Assembly (NCBI GenBank): GCA_958369755.1
Contig: CATXJC010000066.1
Coordinates: 1-7,978 of the forward strand
Source: an uncultured Prevotella sp.
GTDB taxonomy: Bacteria; Bacteroidota; Bacteroidia; Bacteroidales; Bacteroidaceae
DNA: 7,978 bases
Direction: 5' to 3'
Shown here in pieces: positions 1-6,318 of this stretch (its first letter is position 1; the number at the start of each line of letters is the position of its first letter). The translations under genes were made by a program, and so were the position numbers. The notes under the pieces were generated by a model. The model was not told the DNA's origin. It saw nothing but the letters and a program-made list of their open reading frames with translations, and did no database searches.

Positions 1-75
1 CTGATTTTTAAACAAATATTAACGCAGAAAACTTGAAGTTTCGCATATTAGATTCAGGTTTCGCAGGTTCAGGAG

Positions 76-122
76 GTAAAGGAGTTAAATCGTTAAATGA
101 GTTAAAGAAGTTAAATGAGTTA
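76..122 (+). repeat. Left GTTAA array, period about 9 bp
   Basis: GTTAA occurs at 84, 92, 101, 110 and, as GTTAT, at 119, giving spacings of 8, 9, 9 and 9 bp. The units read roughly GAGTTAAAT or GAAGTTAAA. The array forms the left arm of the surrounding inverted-repeat element and is more degenerate than the right arm. Confidence 0.75.
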
Positions 123-193
123 TCGCTCCCTACGTTCGCTAGGAGTTAAGACAACAGTCTTTTTGGCGTAGTTTTTTAAGCTGCAAGACATAC

Positions 194-231
194 GTCTTAA
201 CTCCTTAACTTCCTTAACTCCTTTAACTACC
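194..231 (-). repeat. Right GTTAA array, opposite orientation
   Basis: TTAAC, the complement of GTTAA, occurs at 197, 205, 214 and 223, with spacings of 8, 9 and 9 bp. Read on the minus strand the units are of the form GGAGTTAAG and GAAGTTAAG, the same motif and period as the left array at 76-122 but inverted. The two arrays face each other across a centre of about 70 bp. Confidence 0.75.
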
Positions 232-285
232 TGATATGCGAAGTTCAGTTATTTGGCCAATAATGATGTTAATTTCATTCAAATA

Positions 286-317
286 TTTGGCGTTATCAAG
301 ATTTTGCAGTATATTTG
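286..317 (+). promoter_or_regulatory. Bacteroidota-type promoter for the 406-570 gene
   Basis: A perfect -33 TTTG (286-289) and a perfect -7 TAnnTTTG (TATATTTG, 310-317) are separated by 20 bp, the normal spacing for the Bacteroidota primary sigma factor. Transcription would start near 324, leaving a leader of about 80 nt before the ATG at 406. No similar promoter is visible in the 66-bp gap before the nuclease gene at 637, so this promoter may serve both genes. Confidence 0.8.
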
Positions 318-405
318 CATCCAAAGAATTTAAAACTACTTTAGCAACCAGATCTTATTCCAACAAAGATTAAGGATATTGTTAAATTTAAAATAATTAA
401 GGATT

Positions 406-570
406 ATGAGTGAAAGTGAGATTGAGGGCTTTATCAACAAAGTTGAATCAGGCTTAGTTGAAGCTCAGCATGATATGTTGGTAGAAAAGGCTTTATACAA
501 TCGTCCTGTTGTCATTAGTGACGGAAATGGCGGGGTAGTAGAAGTTTCTGCCAAGCAATTATTAAATTAG
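406..570 (+). CDS. Small hypothetical protein, 54 aa
   Basis: An ATG reading frame of 54 codons ends with TAG at 568-570. The start is supported by the promoter at 286-317 and by AAGGA just upstream of the ATG. The product is acidic at its N-terminus (MSESEIEGF), then has a probable amphipathic helix (about residues 7-31) ending in MLVEKALYNRP, then a short strand-turn-strand segment (VVISDGNGGVVEVSAKQLL, 35-53). There is no signal peptide, membrane segment or cysteine. The helix followed by a small beta hairpin recalls small antitoxin or DNA-binding regulators, but I do not recognise the family. It lies 66 bp upstream of the nuclease-like gene on the same strand and may be co-transcribed with it. 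That it is a gene is fairly likely; its function is unknown. Confidence 0.65.
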   Translation: MSESEIEGFINKVESGLVEAQHDMLVEKALYNRPVVISDGNGGVVEVSAKQLLN

Positions 571-636
571 AAAAGGTTTTATCATTCTTTTAACTAGAGT
601 CGCCCTTTGCGGCATGGATTTTTAAAACAGAAGATT

Positions 637-1509
637 ATGAAGCAGGTAGAAGAAAGATACATCAGCTTGCTGACCGACTTCGGTTTCAAGCGAATTTTTG
701 GAACAGCAATGAACAAGGATTTGCTCATTTGCTTCCTCAACAGCTTGTTTAATGGCAGACAGGTTGTGAAGGACGTGTCGTATCTGAACCCGGAGCACGT
801 GGGAGATGTATATACCGACCGAAGAGCCATCTTTGATGTATATTGCGAGGGCGAAAACGGCGAGAAGTTCATCGTAGAAATGCAGAATGCCTACCAGACG
901 TATTTCAAGGATCGTGCCCTTTTCTACTCAACCTTTCCTATCCGTGAGCAGGCACCTAAGGGGAATGACTGGGATTTCAGACTCAATCATGTCTATACCG
1001 TAGCCCTGCTCAACTTCAGCATGAACGAGGACGCCTTCGACAAGGAGAAAATCCGCCATCATGTGCAGTTGTGCGACACAGCTACCCACAAAGTATTTTA
1101 CGACAAGCTCGAATATATCTATGTAGAGATTTCCAAGTTCAACAAACCCCTGGAAGAACTGGATACGCTCTACGAGAAGTGGCTCTATGCACTGAAGAAC
1201 CTCTATAAGCTTACCCAGCGTCCGAAGGAGCTGTGCGACAAAGTCTTCGACCGCCTCTTCGAGGAAGCCGAGATAGCCAAGTTTACTCCTCAGGAAATGA
1301 GGGAGTACGAGACCAGCAAGATGGCATATCGCGACATCAAGAATTCCGTAGACACTGCTAAGCGTGAAGGTATAGCTGAAGGTATGGAGAAAGGCATGAA
1401 CCAGAAAGCCCTTGATATTGCCAGAAATATGCTTGCTGATGGCGTTGACCTCAATCTGATTATGAAGTATTCCGGTCTTACCCAGGAACAGATAGAAAAA
1501 TTGAAATAA
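637..1509 (+). CDS. PD-(D/E)XK nuclease-family transposase (Rpn/PDDEXK_2-like)
   Basis: The 290-residue product opens with YISLLTDFGFKRIFGT (8-23), the hallmark start of the PDDEXK_2/Rpn-like group, so ATG at 637 is preferred over the in-frame TTG at 607. The nuclease core shows Asp67 in AIFDVYCE and Glu81-x-Gln83 in IVEMQNAYQ, the D...ExQ variant of PD-(D/E)XK that this family uses. Residues 85-125 (YQTYFKDRALFYSTF to VYTVALLNF) continue the conserved domain. A helical region follows (about 170-245), then a short charged linker (KREGIAEGMEKGMNQKA) and a C-terminal helical module (IARNMLADGV to EKLK). Relatives are annotated as transposases or recombination-promoting nucleases; E. coli Rpn proteins are DNA endonucleases linked to recombination and phage defence. 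The gene looks intact, with all core residues present. It lies in a repeat-rich stretch beside a fragment of a relative, which suggests accessory DNA. Confidence 0.88.
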   Translation: MKQVEERYISLLTDFGFKRIFGTAMNKDLLICFLNSLFNGRQVVKDVSYLNPEHVGDVYTDRRAIFDVYCEGENGEKFIVEMQNAYQTYFKDRALFYSTFPIREQAPKGNDWDFRLNHVYTVALLNFSMNEDAFDKEKIRHHVQLCDTATHKVFYDKLEYIYVEISKFNKPLEELDTLYEKWLYALKNLYKLTQRPKELCDKVFDRLFEEAEIAKFTPQEMREYETSKMAYRDIKNSVDTAKREGIAEGMEKGMNQKALDIARNMLADGVDLNLIMKYSGLTQEQIEKLK

Positions 1510-1536
1510 GATATTATCTTAGAGGTAACAGATAAG

Positions 1537-1576
1537 AATTCCCCCATCCTGCCATCAAAAGCAGGATGGGGGAATT
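1537..1576. terminator. Perfect 16-bp hairpin after the nuclease gene
   Basis: AATTCCCCCATCCTGC (1537-1552) is exactly complementary to GCAGGATGGGGGAATT (1561-1576), with an 8-nt loop. The stem is GC-rich in the middle and AT at its base, and starts 27 bp after the TAA at 1507-1509. On the plus strand only TTT follows (1575-1577), so the U-tract is weak; termination is the likeliest role but is not certain. The hairpin separates the intact gene from the orphan tail at 1583. Confidence 0.65.
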
Positions 1577-1582
1577 TGCTTA

Positions 1583-1681
1583 ATAGCTAAGAATATGCTG
1601 GCAATGGGACTTTCAGCCGAACAGGTTGCCAAGGCTACCCAGCTGCCTTTAGATATCATCATGAATCAGAACAACTCATAA
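1583..1681 (+). pseudogene. Orphan C-terminal tail of a second PDDEXK/Rpn-like gene
   Basis: The frame starting ATA GCT AAG AAT ATG (1583) reads IAKNMLAMGLSAEQVAKA and then TQLPLDIIMNQNNS before TAA at 1679-1681. This aligns without gaps to the end of the intact nuclease, IARNMLADGVDLNLIMKY followed by SGLTQEQI, with IA-NMLA-G strongly conserved. It is in a different frame from that gene and is preceded by the 16-bp hairpin, so it is not a readthrough extension. No nuclease core precedes it. It is best read as the remnant of a paralogue, left after deletion or recombination. An alternative is a 28-codon mini-gene starting at the ATG at 1595, which would express only the tail module. The homology is seen in sequence; the history is inferred. 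Confidence 0.65.
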
Positions 1682-1729
1682 AAAACAGAAAGCGGAGATG
1701 TAGATTACGAATATCATCCTATAATCAAG

Positions 1730-1766
1730 GGTCTATACGCCACCTTTTCATCGTGGCATATAGACC
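1730..1766. repeat. 14-bp inverted repeat with 9-nt loop
   Basis: GGTCTATACGCCAC (1730-1743) and GTGGCATATAGACC (1753-1766) pair at 13 of 14 positions; the exception is C1738/A1758. The loop is CTTTTCATC. No T-tract follows on either strand, so it is not a typical intrinsic terminator. It lies in gene-free DNA between the nuclease remnant and the end of tamB. It could be a mobile repeat end, a recombinase-type site or an RNA hairpin; nothing visible decides between these. Confidence 0.6.
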
Positions 1767-1831
1767 ACTCAACATTCAACAATCTCTAACATTATCGGAA
1801 TTTCTATATTCTGTTTCCTGATTTTGAAAAA

Positions 1832-1849
1832 GTGTACGAGTTCGTACAC
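1832..1849. other. 18-bp palindrome, operator-like
   Basis: GTGTACGA (1832-1839) and TCGTACAC (1842-1849) are perfect inverted 8-bp arms separated by 2 bp. The compact dyad fits a dimeric DNA-binding protein site or a recombination site better than an RNA hairpin, because the loop would be only 2 nt. No promoter or gene start lies close downstream, so no target is evident. The rest of the 1682-1891 stretch shows no gene. Confidence 0.45.
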
Positions 1850-1891
1850 AATCTTAACTGGACTCATATTAGGCGACGGTTATCTGAAAAT

Positions 1892-1934
1892 AAAAAAGAG
1901 GGTGAGTCATCTGGTTATGACACACCCTCTTTTT
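1892..1934 (-). terminator. Intrinsic terminator of tamB (possibly bidirectional)
   Basis: AAAAAGAGGGTG (1893-1904) pairs with CACCCTCTTTTT (1923-1934). After one A/A mismatch, the stem continues with GTCAT/ATGAC (1906-1910 with 1917-1921) around a 6-nt loop. Read on the minus strand, the stem begins 5 bp after the tamB stop codon and ends in TTTTTT, a classic intrinsic terminator. The plus strand also ends in T5 and then GGCTTTT, so it could stop transcripts coming from the left as well. Confidence 0.85.
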
Positions 1935-1939
1935 GGCTT

Positions 1940-4900
1940 TTATTTCTTTTTCTTCTTCTTCTTTTTGATGCCGAAGAAATCGCGCCAGCCGTTGAAGTCT
2001 TTCTTCATGATGAGACCGAGACCCTGCGTGTTCAGACTGTTGCGCGTAAAATAGCGGTCGTTGGTCTGATTGTACATGCGTATGGCGAGATTGCCGTTAG
2101 GGAAGATGAGGTAGCGGAGGTCAAAATCACCGATGAAACTCTGCGTGGCATTCGGATTGTCGCGATAACCGAACTGGCCATTGAAGAGTAACCGGTTGTT
2201 GAGCAGCTTGCCACTCAGAATGCCCTCATATTCGGCATTGTTGAAACCTTCATCGCCCGTAGATATGTTGGCACCGAAATTCCAGTTGTTGCTCTTTACC
2301 ACGTTGGAAAGTACGGTGTTCAGCTGCTGCGAGATGGTGCCGCTCAGCAGGCTCTGCATCGCCAGCGAAGTCTGACTCTGCTGTTCGCCATCCTCGCTCA
2401 CCTGGTTGTTGTTGGTCTGGGCGTAGAACCGGCCGATGCCCAAGAGATAGAGCACCTGCTGGTTCATCTCTTCCTGCGAATTGATGATAGAGTAGATCAT
2501 CTGCTTCGCATCGCTGTTAACCGTAGGCAGGTCCATAGAGAAATCTACCTTAGGCGATTGAGGCGTGCCGGTGATGTCCATCAGGCAGTCTACGCGGATG
2601 TTGTTGCCCGAGAACGAACGGCCTATGCGCAGGTCGCTCAGCGGCACTCCGTTTACGGTATATTTAGCCCGCAGGTTGAGTGGGGCGTTGTATGGGTTGC
2701 CACCGAAGGCGATGGTTCCGCCAGGCATAAACTCGAACTCCTTCTTGATGAGATTCTGTATGGTGAGCTTGTAGGTGCCGTGGTCTACCACATAGTTGCC
2801 AAACATGTCGAACGAGCCCTTGTTGAAGTAGTTGGCGCGAATTACGCCATCTCCGTTCAGGGTGATGTAATCGCCCGACTGCTCGTCCATAATCAGCTTG
2901 AGCGTGAGGTTCTGGTTGGTGTTTACGAGGAAGTTGATGCGCATATCCGATTCGAAATCGATGTCATCCTCTCTCTGTTTCGAGGTTGGAGCTCCGTTCA
3001 GGCTGTCCATGATATCCGGCACAATCTCGTGCCAGTGGATAAAGCTCTTGTCGCTGATGGCATCAGGACTTGCCACATTATATACAAAGATGCTGCCCGG
3101 TTCGGGCTCAGCGTTGATATCGATGACGGTTTCGCCGCTCTTGCCGTGGATGCCTACCTCGCCTGTGGCATAGATGGTGCCATAGAAGGTGTTGTCGCCA
3201 AACTCGCGGGTATCGAAGCCCAGGAAGTTGTGCGCCTTGATATCGAGGTCGTAGCTCAGCCTGGTGAGGTGCTTGTGGTGGATGCCTCCGCTCAGGATGG
3301 CTATGTTGCGGTTGCGGTCGAAGATGGTATCATTCTCTATGAGGATATCATCTGGGATAGCGTGTGCATGGAGCGCATCGAAGGTGTAATCGGTGTTGAG
3401 CTGCTTGAGGTGCACCTTGCCGTGAGCGGTAAGGTCGCCCACGAGATTGATGTTTTTCAAATCGCCCACCACATTGAGATGGCCATTGCCCCAGGCTTCT
3501 ACCTGGTTCATGAAACTGCCGCAGAAATTCTCGAGGAATTTCATGCTGGTGCCCTGGGCATCGATACCCAGGTCGATATAGTTGCGCTTAGGCGAGACGT
3601 ATCCGTTGATGAGCGTCTGATGCTCCGGACCATCATCGGCAACTGCATGAATATCAATCTGTTCGAGCTCCTTGTTGAAGTTGACACCAGCATGGAGCAC
3701 ACCGAGCGGTCCGTTTTCGAAGGTAAACTCCTTCACGTCTAGCTGGGCGTAGGCATCAGGGTCGTTGAAGAGGCTCTTGATGATAGCCTTGCCCGAAGCC
3801 TTGCCGGTGAAATCTACCGAATGGAAATTGACGAGGTTCAGCACGTATGCTACATCTACATCCTTCAAATCAGCTACGATAGAATCGGCCTTCTCGGGTG
3901 TAGCAAGACCGGAAACGATGACGTGCTGCTGGTCGTGGCTCACGGCGAAATGGTCTACCAGCAGGCGGTTCTTGCTGTAGATGATGTCGGCAGGATGAAC
4001 CTCCCACGGCGTGCCGTCGATTCTGATTTCAGACGGGTGTATGGTTACGTGGGCGGTAGAAACATGATTCTCGTTCTTGAAGAACTGCGCCCTCGTATCG
4101 ATGATGCCCTGAATAGGGAGCTTAGCCGAATGGTTGTCGTAGAAGAGCTTGGCGAAGAGCTGGTTGTCGGCAGCGGCTGCCTTTACGTGGATGCCCGGTC
4201 CGTTATCTCCCCATTTGCCCTGCCTGATCTGTGCATCTACCTTGAGCGAATCGTTGATGGTATGCAGTCGCACTTTGACGCCATGATAGTCTTTTGCGCC
4301 ATAGCTGAAGTCAGGCACGTTGGCATAGATGTTGACGGTTTTCTCGGCATCGTTCATGAATCCATCGGCAAAGACGGGCTGCTCTATCTTCAGCGGAATG
4401 CCCAGCATGCGCTGCAGAATCTCGGTAGAGGTGATTTCTGCCTGGAAGGTGAAATGGTTCTTCGCACTCCTGTCTACCTTGCCGATGCCCGGAAGGGTAG
4501 GCAGTTTGCTGGCTACCAGGTTGGTGAAGCTCTTGGTGAGGGTAGCGTAATCGTACTCTCCGTCAACATGGATGCTGGCGAACGGGGCTTCGAGGTCGAA
4601 ATAGCTGTCCTTGCCCTGGTTCTTGGCGCTTACGGTGATGTCATTGAGACTGTAGGTCTTGTCGGCTACCTTCAGTCCCAGGATGGTTGGCAGCAGATGC
4701 TGAACATGGGCTGTTGCGGCATACTGCTTGCGGGGGATGGAGTAGGAGCCTTCTACCTGGATGTTGGCGTTAGGGTCGGCGATGGATGCGAGTCCTTCGA
4801 GCAATCCCCGGTTATAGCTGCCGTCTATCTGAATGTTGCGGTAGCTGTACTTGTTGAAATCGAAGCGCGGAATGCTGCCCTTGGCATAGAAATGCTGCTT

Positions 4901-6220
4901 GTTGCCGTGAGCCGAAAGCGATGCTGCCAGGATGCCGAACTGCCCGTTGTCGAGGATTCGGCCCAGGTTGATGCCCTGGGTATTGATGCTAGCCTTGAGC
5001 TCGGAGCCAGCCTTTTCTGCCTTGATGGCTACTTCGCCCACGCCGGTCTTCAGCTGGCCGCGGGTGCCTACGTTCTTGCCTGCACCATATACTTCACCTA
5101 TATAATATATGTCGCCCAGGCGCAGCACTTCTTTCGGAATGCTGATGCGTTTGCCTAGATTTCTGGAAACCTCTCCGATGCCATCGCCTGATATCTTGAG
5201 GGCTGAGATGTTTGCCTTCCAGCGCAGAAGGCGGTCCCAATCGCTCACACGGCCGTTAGCCCTGAGCAGCAGACTGCCGCTCTGAGTCTTGAATTCGAGG
5301 TTATGGATGCGGGCAGATGTACTGGTGCCCGAAAACTGGAGATGAAGCTGCAGGGCATCCTTGAACTTGCGAAGTTCAGGCACGAAGCAGGCAATATCGG
5401 CAAGCGTGATGACGGACGGCTTGATGCCGCCCTGAAACTGGAGTGTAGGCTTTACGATATGCTTGTTCTCGATGCGGTAGGTAGCGCGCAGGTCGTCAAA
5501 CTGCAATTGCGAATGAGGGAGCTCGATGCTGAAGTCTCTGAGCAGGGCTTGCTGCTGGTCGGCATCGAGTTTGAATCTCAGATTTCTGAGTTGAAGTCCT
5601 GATTTATCTTTCAGCGCTATCTTCTTGACAGCCAGATGGATATTCTTGTCGGTGAGATGGCCCAGAATGATGTGGGCAGAGAGGTCGGTGATGCCTAGAT
5701 GCTGCGGCGAAAAGACGCCCGGCTTAGGCGCAATATCGCGCTGGTTGTAGGCAACGGCACCATGGCGGATAATCAGGCTTCCGATGTGCAGGTCGAGCGG
5801 AGTATGGCGGGTGGTATCTTTCGAAGCCAGCGAATCGAGCACGAACTGGATGTTCATCGGGCTCTTGGCATCCTGCTTGTAGATGTTGGCGTTGAGACCG
5901 AATAGCTGGGCAGATGAAACCGAAATCTTGCCATCCTTCAAAGGCAGGAAATCGAGCTTTGCCGATACGCGCGAAGCACAGATCATGCTGTCGCCCTTCT
6001 GGTCGAGCATCATCACGTCATCTATGATAATGCGGTTGAAGAAGCCCAGGTTCACCTTTCCGATACTTACCTGAGTGCCGAATTTCTGAGCCAGCGCACC
6101 GGCTACTTCTGAGCCGATGAAGGCCTGTACTGGTGGCACGTGCAACAGTACGACAAGCAAGAAATAGACAGCAGCCAGCGTCCATATAATGCTATTGATG
6201 ATATGTTTTAAATGTTTCAG
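1940..6220 (-). CDS. tamB: TamB-like translocation/assembly module protein (DUF490 domain)
   Basis: A very large protein (about 1,426 aa if started at CTG 6220) with one N-terminal membrane anchor (about residues 7-26, IINSIIWTLAAVYFLLVVLL) followed by a long periplasmic stretch of short alternating hydrophobic strands. This is the AsmA/TamB-type beta-helix architecture. The TamB C-terminal domain is clear at about residues 1145-1270: GTYKLTIQNLIKKEFEF, then GGTIAFGGNPYNAPLNLRA, LMDITGTPQSPKVDFSMDLP and EEMNQQVLYLLGIGRF. TamB-family proteins work with an Omp85 barrel (TamA, or TamL in Bacteroidota) in outer-membrane protein or lipid transport. Two oddities stand out. First, no in-frame ATG covers the anchor: the frame is open to a TAA at 6248-6250, a TTG start at 6160 would cut the anchor in half, and CTG at 6220 gives a basic N-terminus (KHLKH) before an intact anchor. 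Second, the protein ends in eight lysines. It is transcribed divergently from nqrA, from the promoter at 6269-6300. The family call is firm; the start is uncertain. Confidence 0.9.
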   Translation of the reverse strand: MKHLKHIINSIIWTLAAVYFLLVVLLHVPPVQAFIGSEVAGALAQKFGTQVSIGKVNLGFFNRIIIDDVMMLDQKGDSMICASRVSAKLDFLPLKDGKISVSSAQLFGLNANIYKQDAKSPMNIQFVLDSLASKDTTRHTPLDLHIGSLIIRHGAVAYNQRDIAPKPGVFSPQHLGITDLSAHIILGHLTDKNIHLAVKKIALKDKSGLQLRNLRFKLDADQQQALLRDFSIELPHSQLQFDDLRATYRIENKHIVKPTLQFQGGIKPSVITLADIACFVPELRKFKDALQLHLQFSGTSTSARIHNLEFKTQSGSLLLRANGRVSDWDRLLRWKANISALKISGDGIGEVSRNLGKRISIPKEVLRLGDIYYIGEVYGAGKNVGTRGQLKTGVGEVAIKAEKAGSELKASINTQGINLGRILDNGQFGILAASLSAHGNKQHFYAKGSIPRFDFNKYSYRNIQIDGSYNRGLLEGLASIADPNANIQVEGSYSIPRKQYAATAHVQHLLPTILGLKVADKTYSLNDITVSAKNQGKDSYFDLEAPFASIHVDGEYDYATLTKSFTNLVASKLPTLPGIGKVDRSAKNHFTFQAEITSTEILQRMLGIPLKIEQPVFADGFMNDAEKTVNIYANVPDFSYGAKDYHGVKVRLHTINDSLKVDAQIRQGKWGDNGPGIHVKAAAADNQLFAKLFYDNHSAKLPIQGIIDTRAQFFKNENHVSTAHVTIHPSEIRIDGTPWEVHPADIIYSKNRLLVDHFAVSHDQQHVIVSGLATPEKADSIVADLKDVDVAYVLNLVNFHSVDFTGKASGKAIIKSLFNDPDAYAQLDVKEFTFENGPLGVLHAGVNFNKELEQIDIHAVADDGPEHQTLINGYVSPKRNYIDLGIDAQGTSMKFLENFCGSFMNQVEAWGNGHLNVVGDLKNINLVGDLTAHGKVHLKQLNTDYTFDALHAHAIPDDILIENDTIFDRNRNIAILSGGIHHKHLTRLSYDLDIKAHNFLGFDTREFGDNTFYGTIYATGEVGIHGKSGETVIDINAEPEPGSIFVYNVASPDAISDKSFIHWHEIVPDIMDSLNGAPTSKQREDDIDFESDMRINFLVNTNQNLTLKLIMDEQSGDYITLNGDGVIRANYFNKGSFDMFGNYVVDHGTYKLTIQNLIKKEFEFMPGGTIAFGGNPYNAPLNLRAKYTVNGVPLSDLRIGRSFSGNNIRVDCLMDITGTPQSPKVDFSMDLPTVNSDAKQMIYSIINSQEEMNQQVLYLLGIGRFYAQTNNNQVSEDGEQQSQTSLAMQSLLSGTISQQLNTVLSNVVKSNNWNFGANISTGDEGFNNAEYEGILSGKLLNNRLLFNGQFGYRDNPNATQSFIGDFDLRYLIFPNGNLAIRMYNQTNDRYFTRNSLNTQGLGLIMKKDFNGWRDFFGIKKKKKKKK

Positions 6221-6268
6221 AGTTGCTTTCTCTAGTTTACAAAAATGTTACTAATTTGAATTTTGCGA

Positions 6269-6300
6269 CAAAATTACTGAAAAATCGGCATAAAATCGAA
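6269..6300 (-). promoter_or_regulatory. Promoter for tamB
   Basis: On the minus strand the -7 element is TAATTTTG (complement of 6269-6276), matching TAnnTTTG exactly. A -33 TTCG (complement of 6297-6300) lies 20 bp upstream and matches three of four bases of TTTG. Transcription would begin near 6263, about 43 nt before the proposed CTG start at 6220. This also shows that the tamB start must lie downstream of about 6263, where no in-frame ATG precedes the anchor. Confidence 0.65.
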
Positions 6301-6318
6301 TAATTCACACAATTTTTC

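Larger units (their letters stand above)
39..243. repeat. Imperfect inverted-repeat intergenic element
   Basis: The two ends are near-perfect inverted copies: TTCGCATATTAG at 40-51 matches the reverse complement of 231-242 (TTCGCATATCAG) at 11 of 12 positions. Inside, AGGAGTTAAGAC (141-152) pairs perfectly with GTCTTAACTCCT (194-205). The region between these carries two small hairpins with the same stem, AAGAC-AACA-GTCTT (149-161) and AAGAC-ATAC-GTCTT (185-198). Both arms also contain periodic GTTAA units, listed separately. No convincing reading frame crosses the element. It could be a REP/MITE-like repeat, or partly a terminator for a gene left of the window, since T-tracts follow the first small hairpin. 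The structure is seen directly; its role is unknown. Confidence 0.7.

Noticed and set aside
76..231. Possible CRISPR array
   Set aside because: The repeat units are only about 9 bp, have no spacers, and occur in inverted arms; no cas genes are present.
250..291. Direct repeat TATTTGGC at 250-257 and 284-291, and palindrome TTGGCCAA at 253-260
   Set aside because: Eight-base repeats in AT-rich DNA are expected by chance, and the second copy is explained by the promoter's -33 TTTG.
607..636. TTG start ten codons upstream for the nuclease gene
   Set aside because: The family's conserved opening (YISLLTDFGFKRIFGT) begins a few residues after the ATG at 637, matching usual N-termini. The extra ten residues have no support.
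1832..2191. 119-codon plus-strand frame overlapping the end of tamB
   Set aside because: It runs through the tamB terminator and antisense to the conserved tamB 3' end, with low-complexity translation from the poly-lysine region.
2558..3742. 394-codon open frame on the plus strand inside tamB
   Set aside because: It is codon-aligned with tamB on the opposite strand (offset a multiple of three). A stop would require TTA, CTA or TCA codons in tamB, which that gene seldom uses. The translation has no recognisable domain, while the tamB strand has clear TamB motifs.
3821..5158. 445-codon open frame on the plus strand inside tamB
   Set aside because: Same explanation: it shares tamB's codon boundaries on the other strand and is open because tamB avoids TTA, CTA and TCA. 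No domain and no promoter or start signal were seen.
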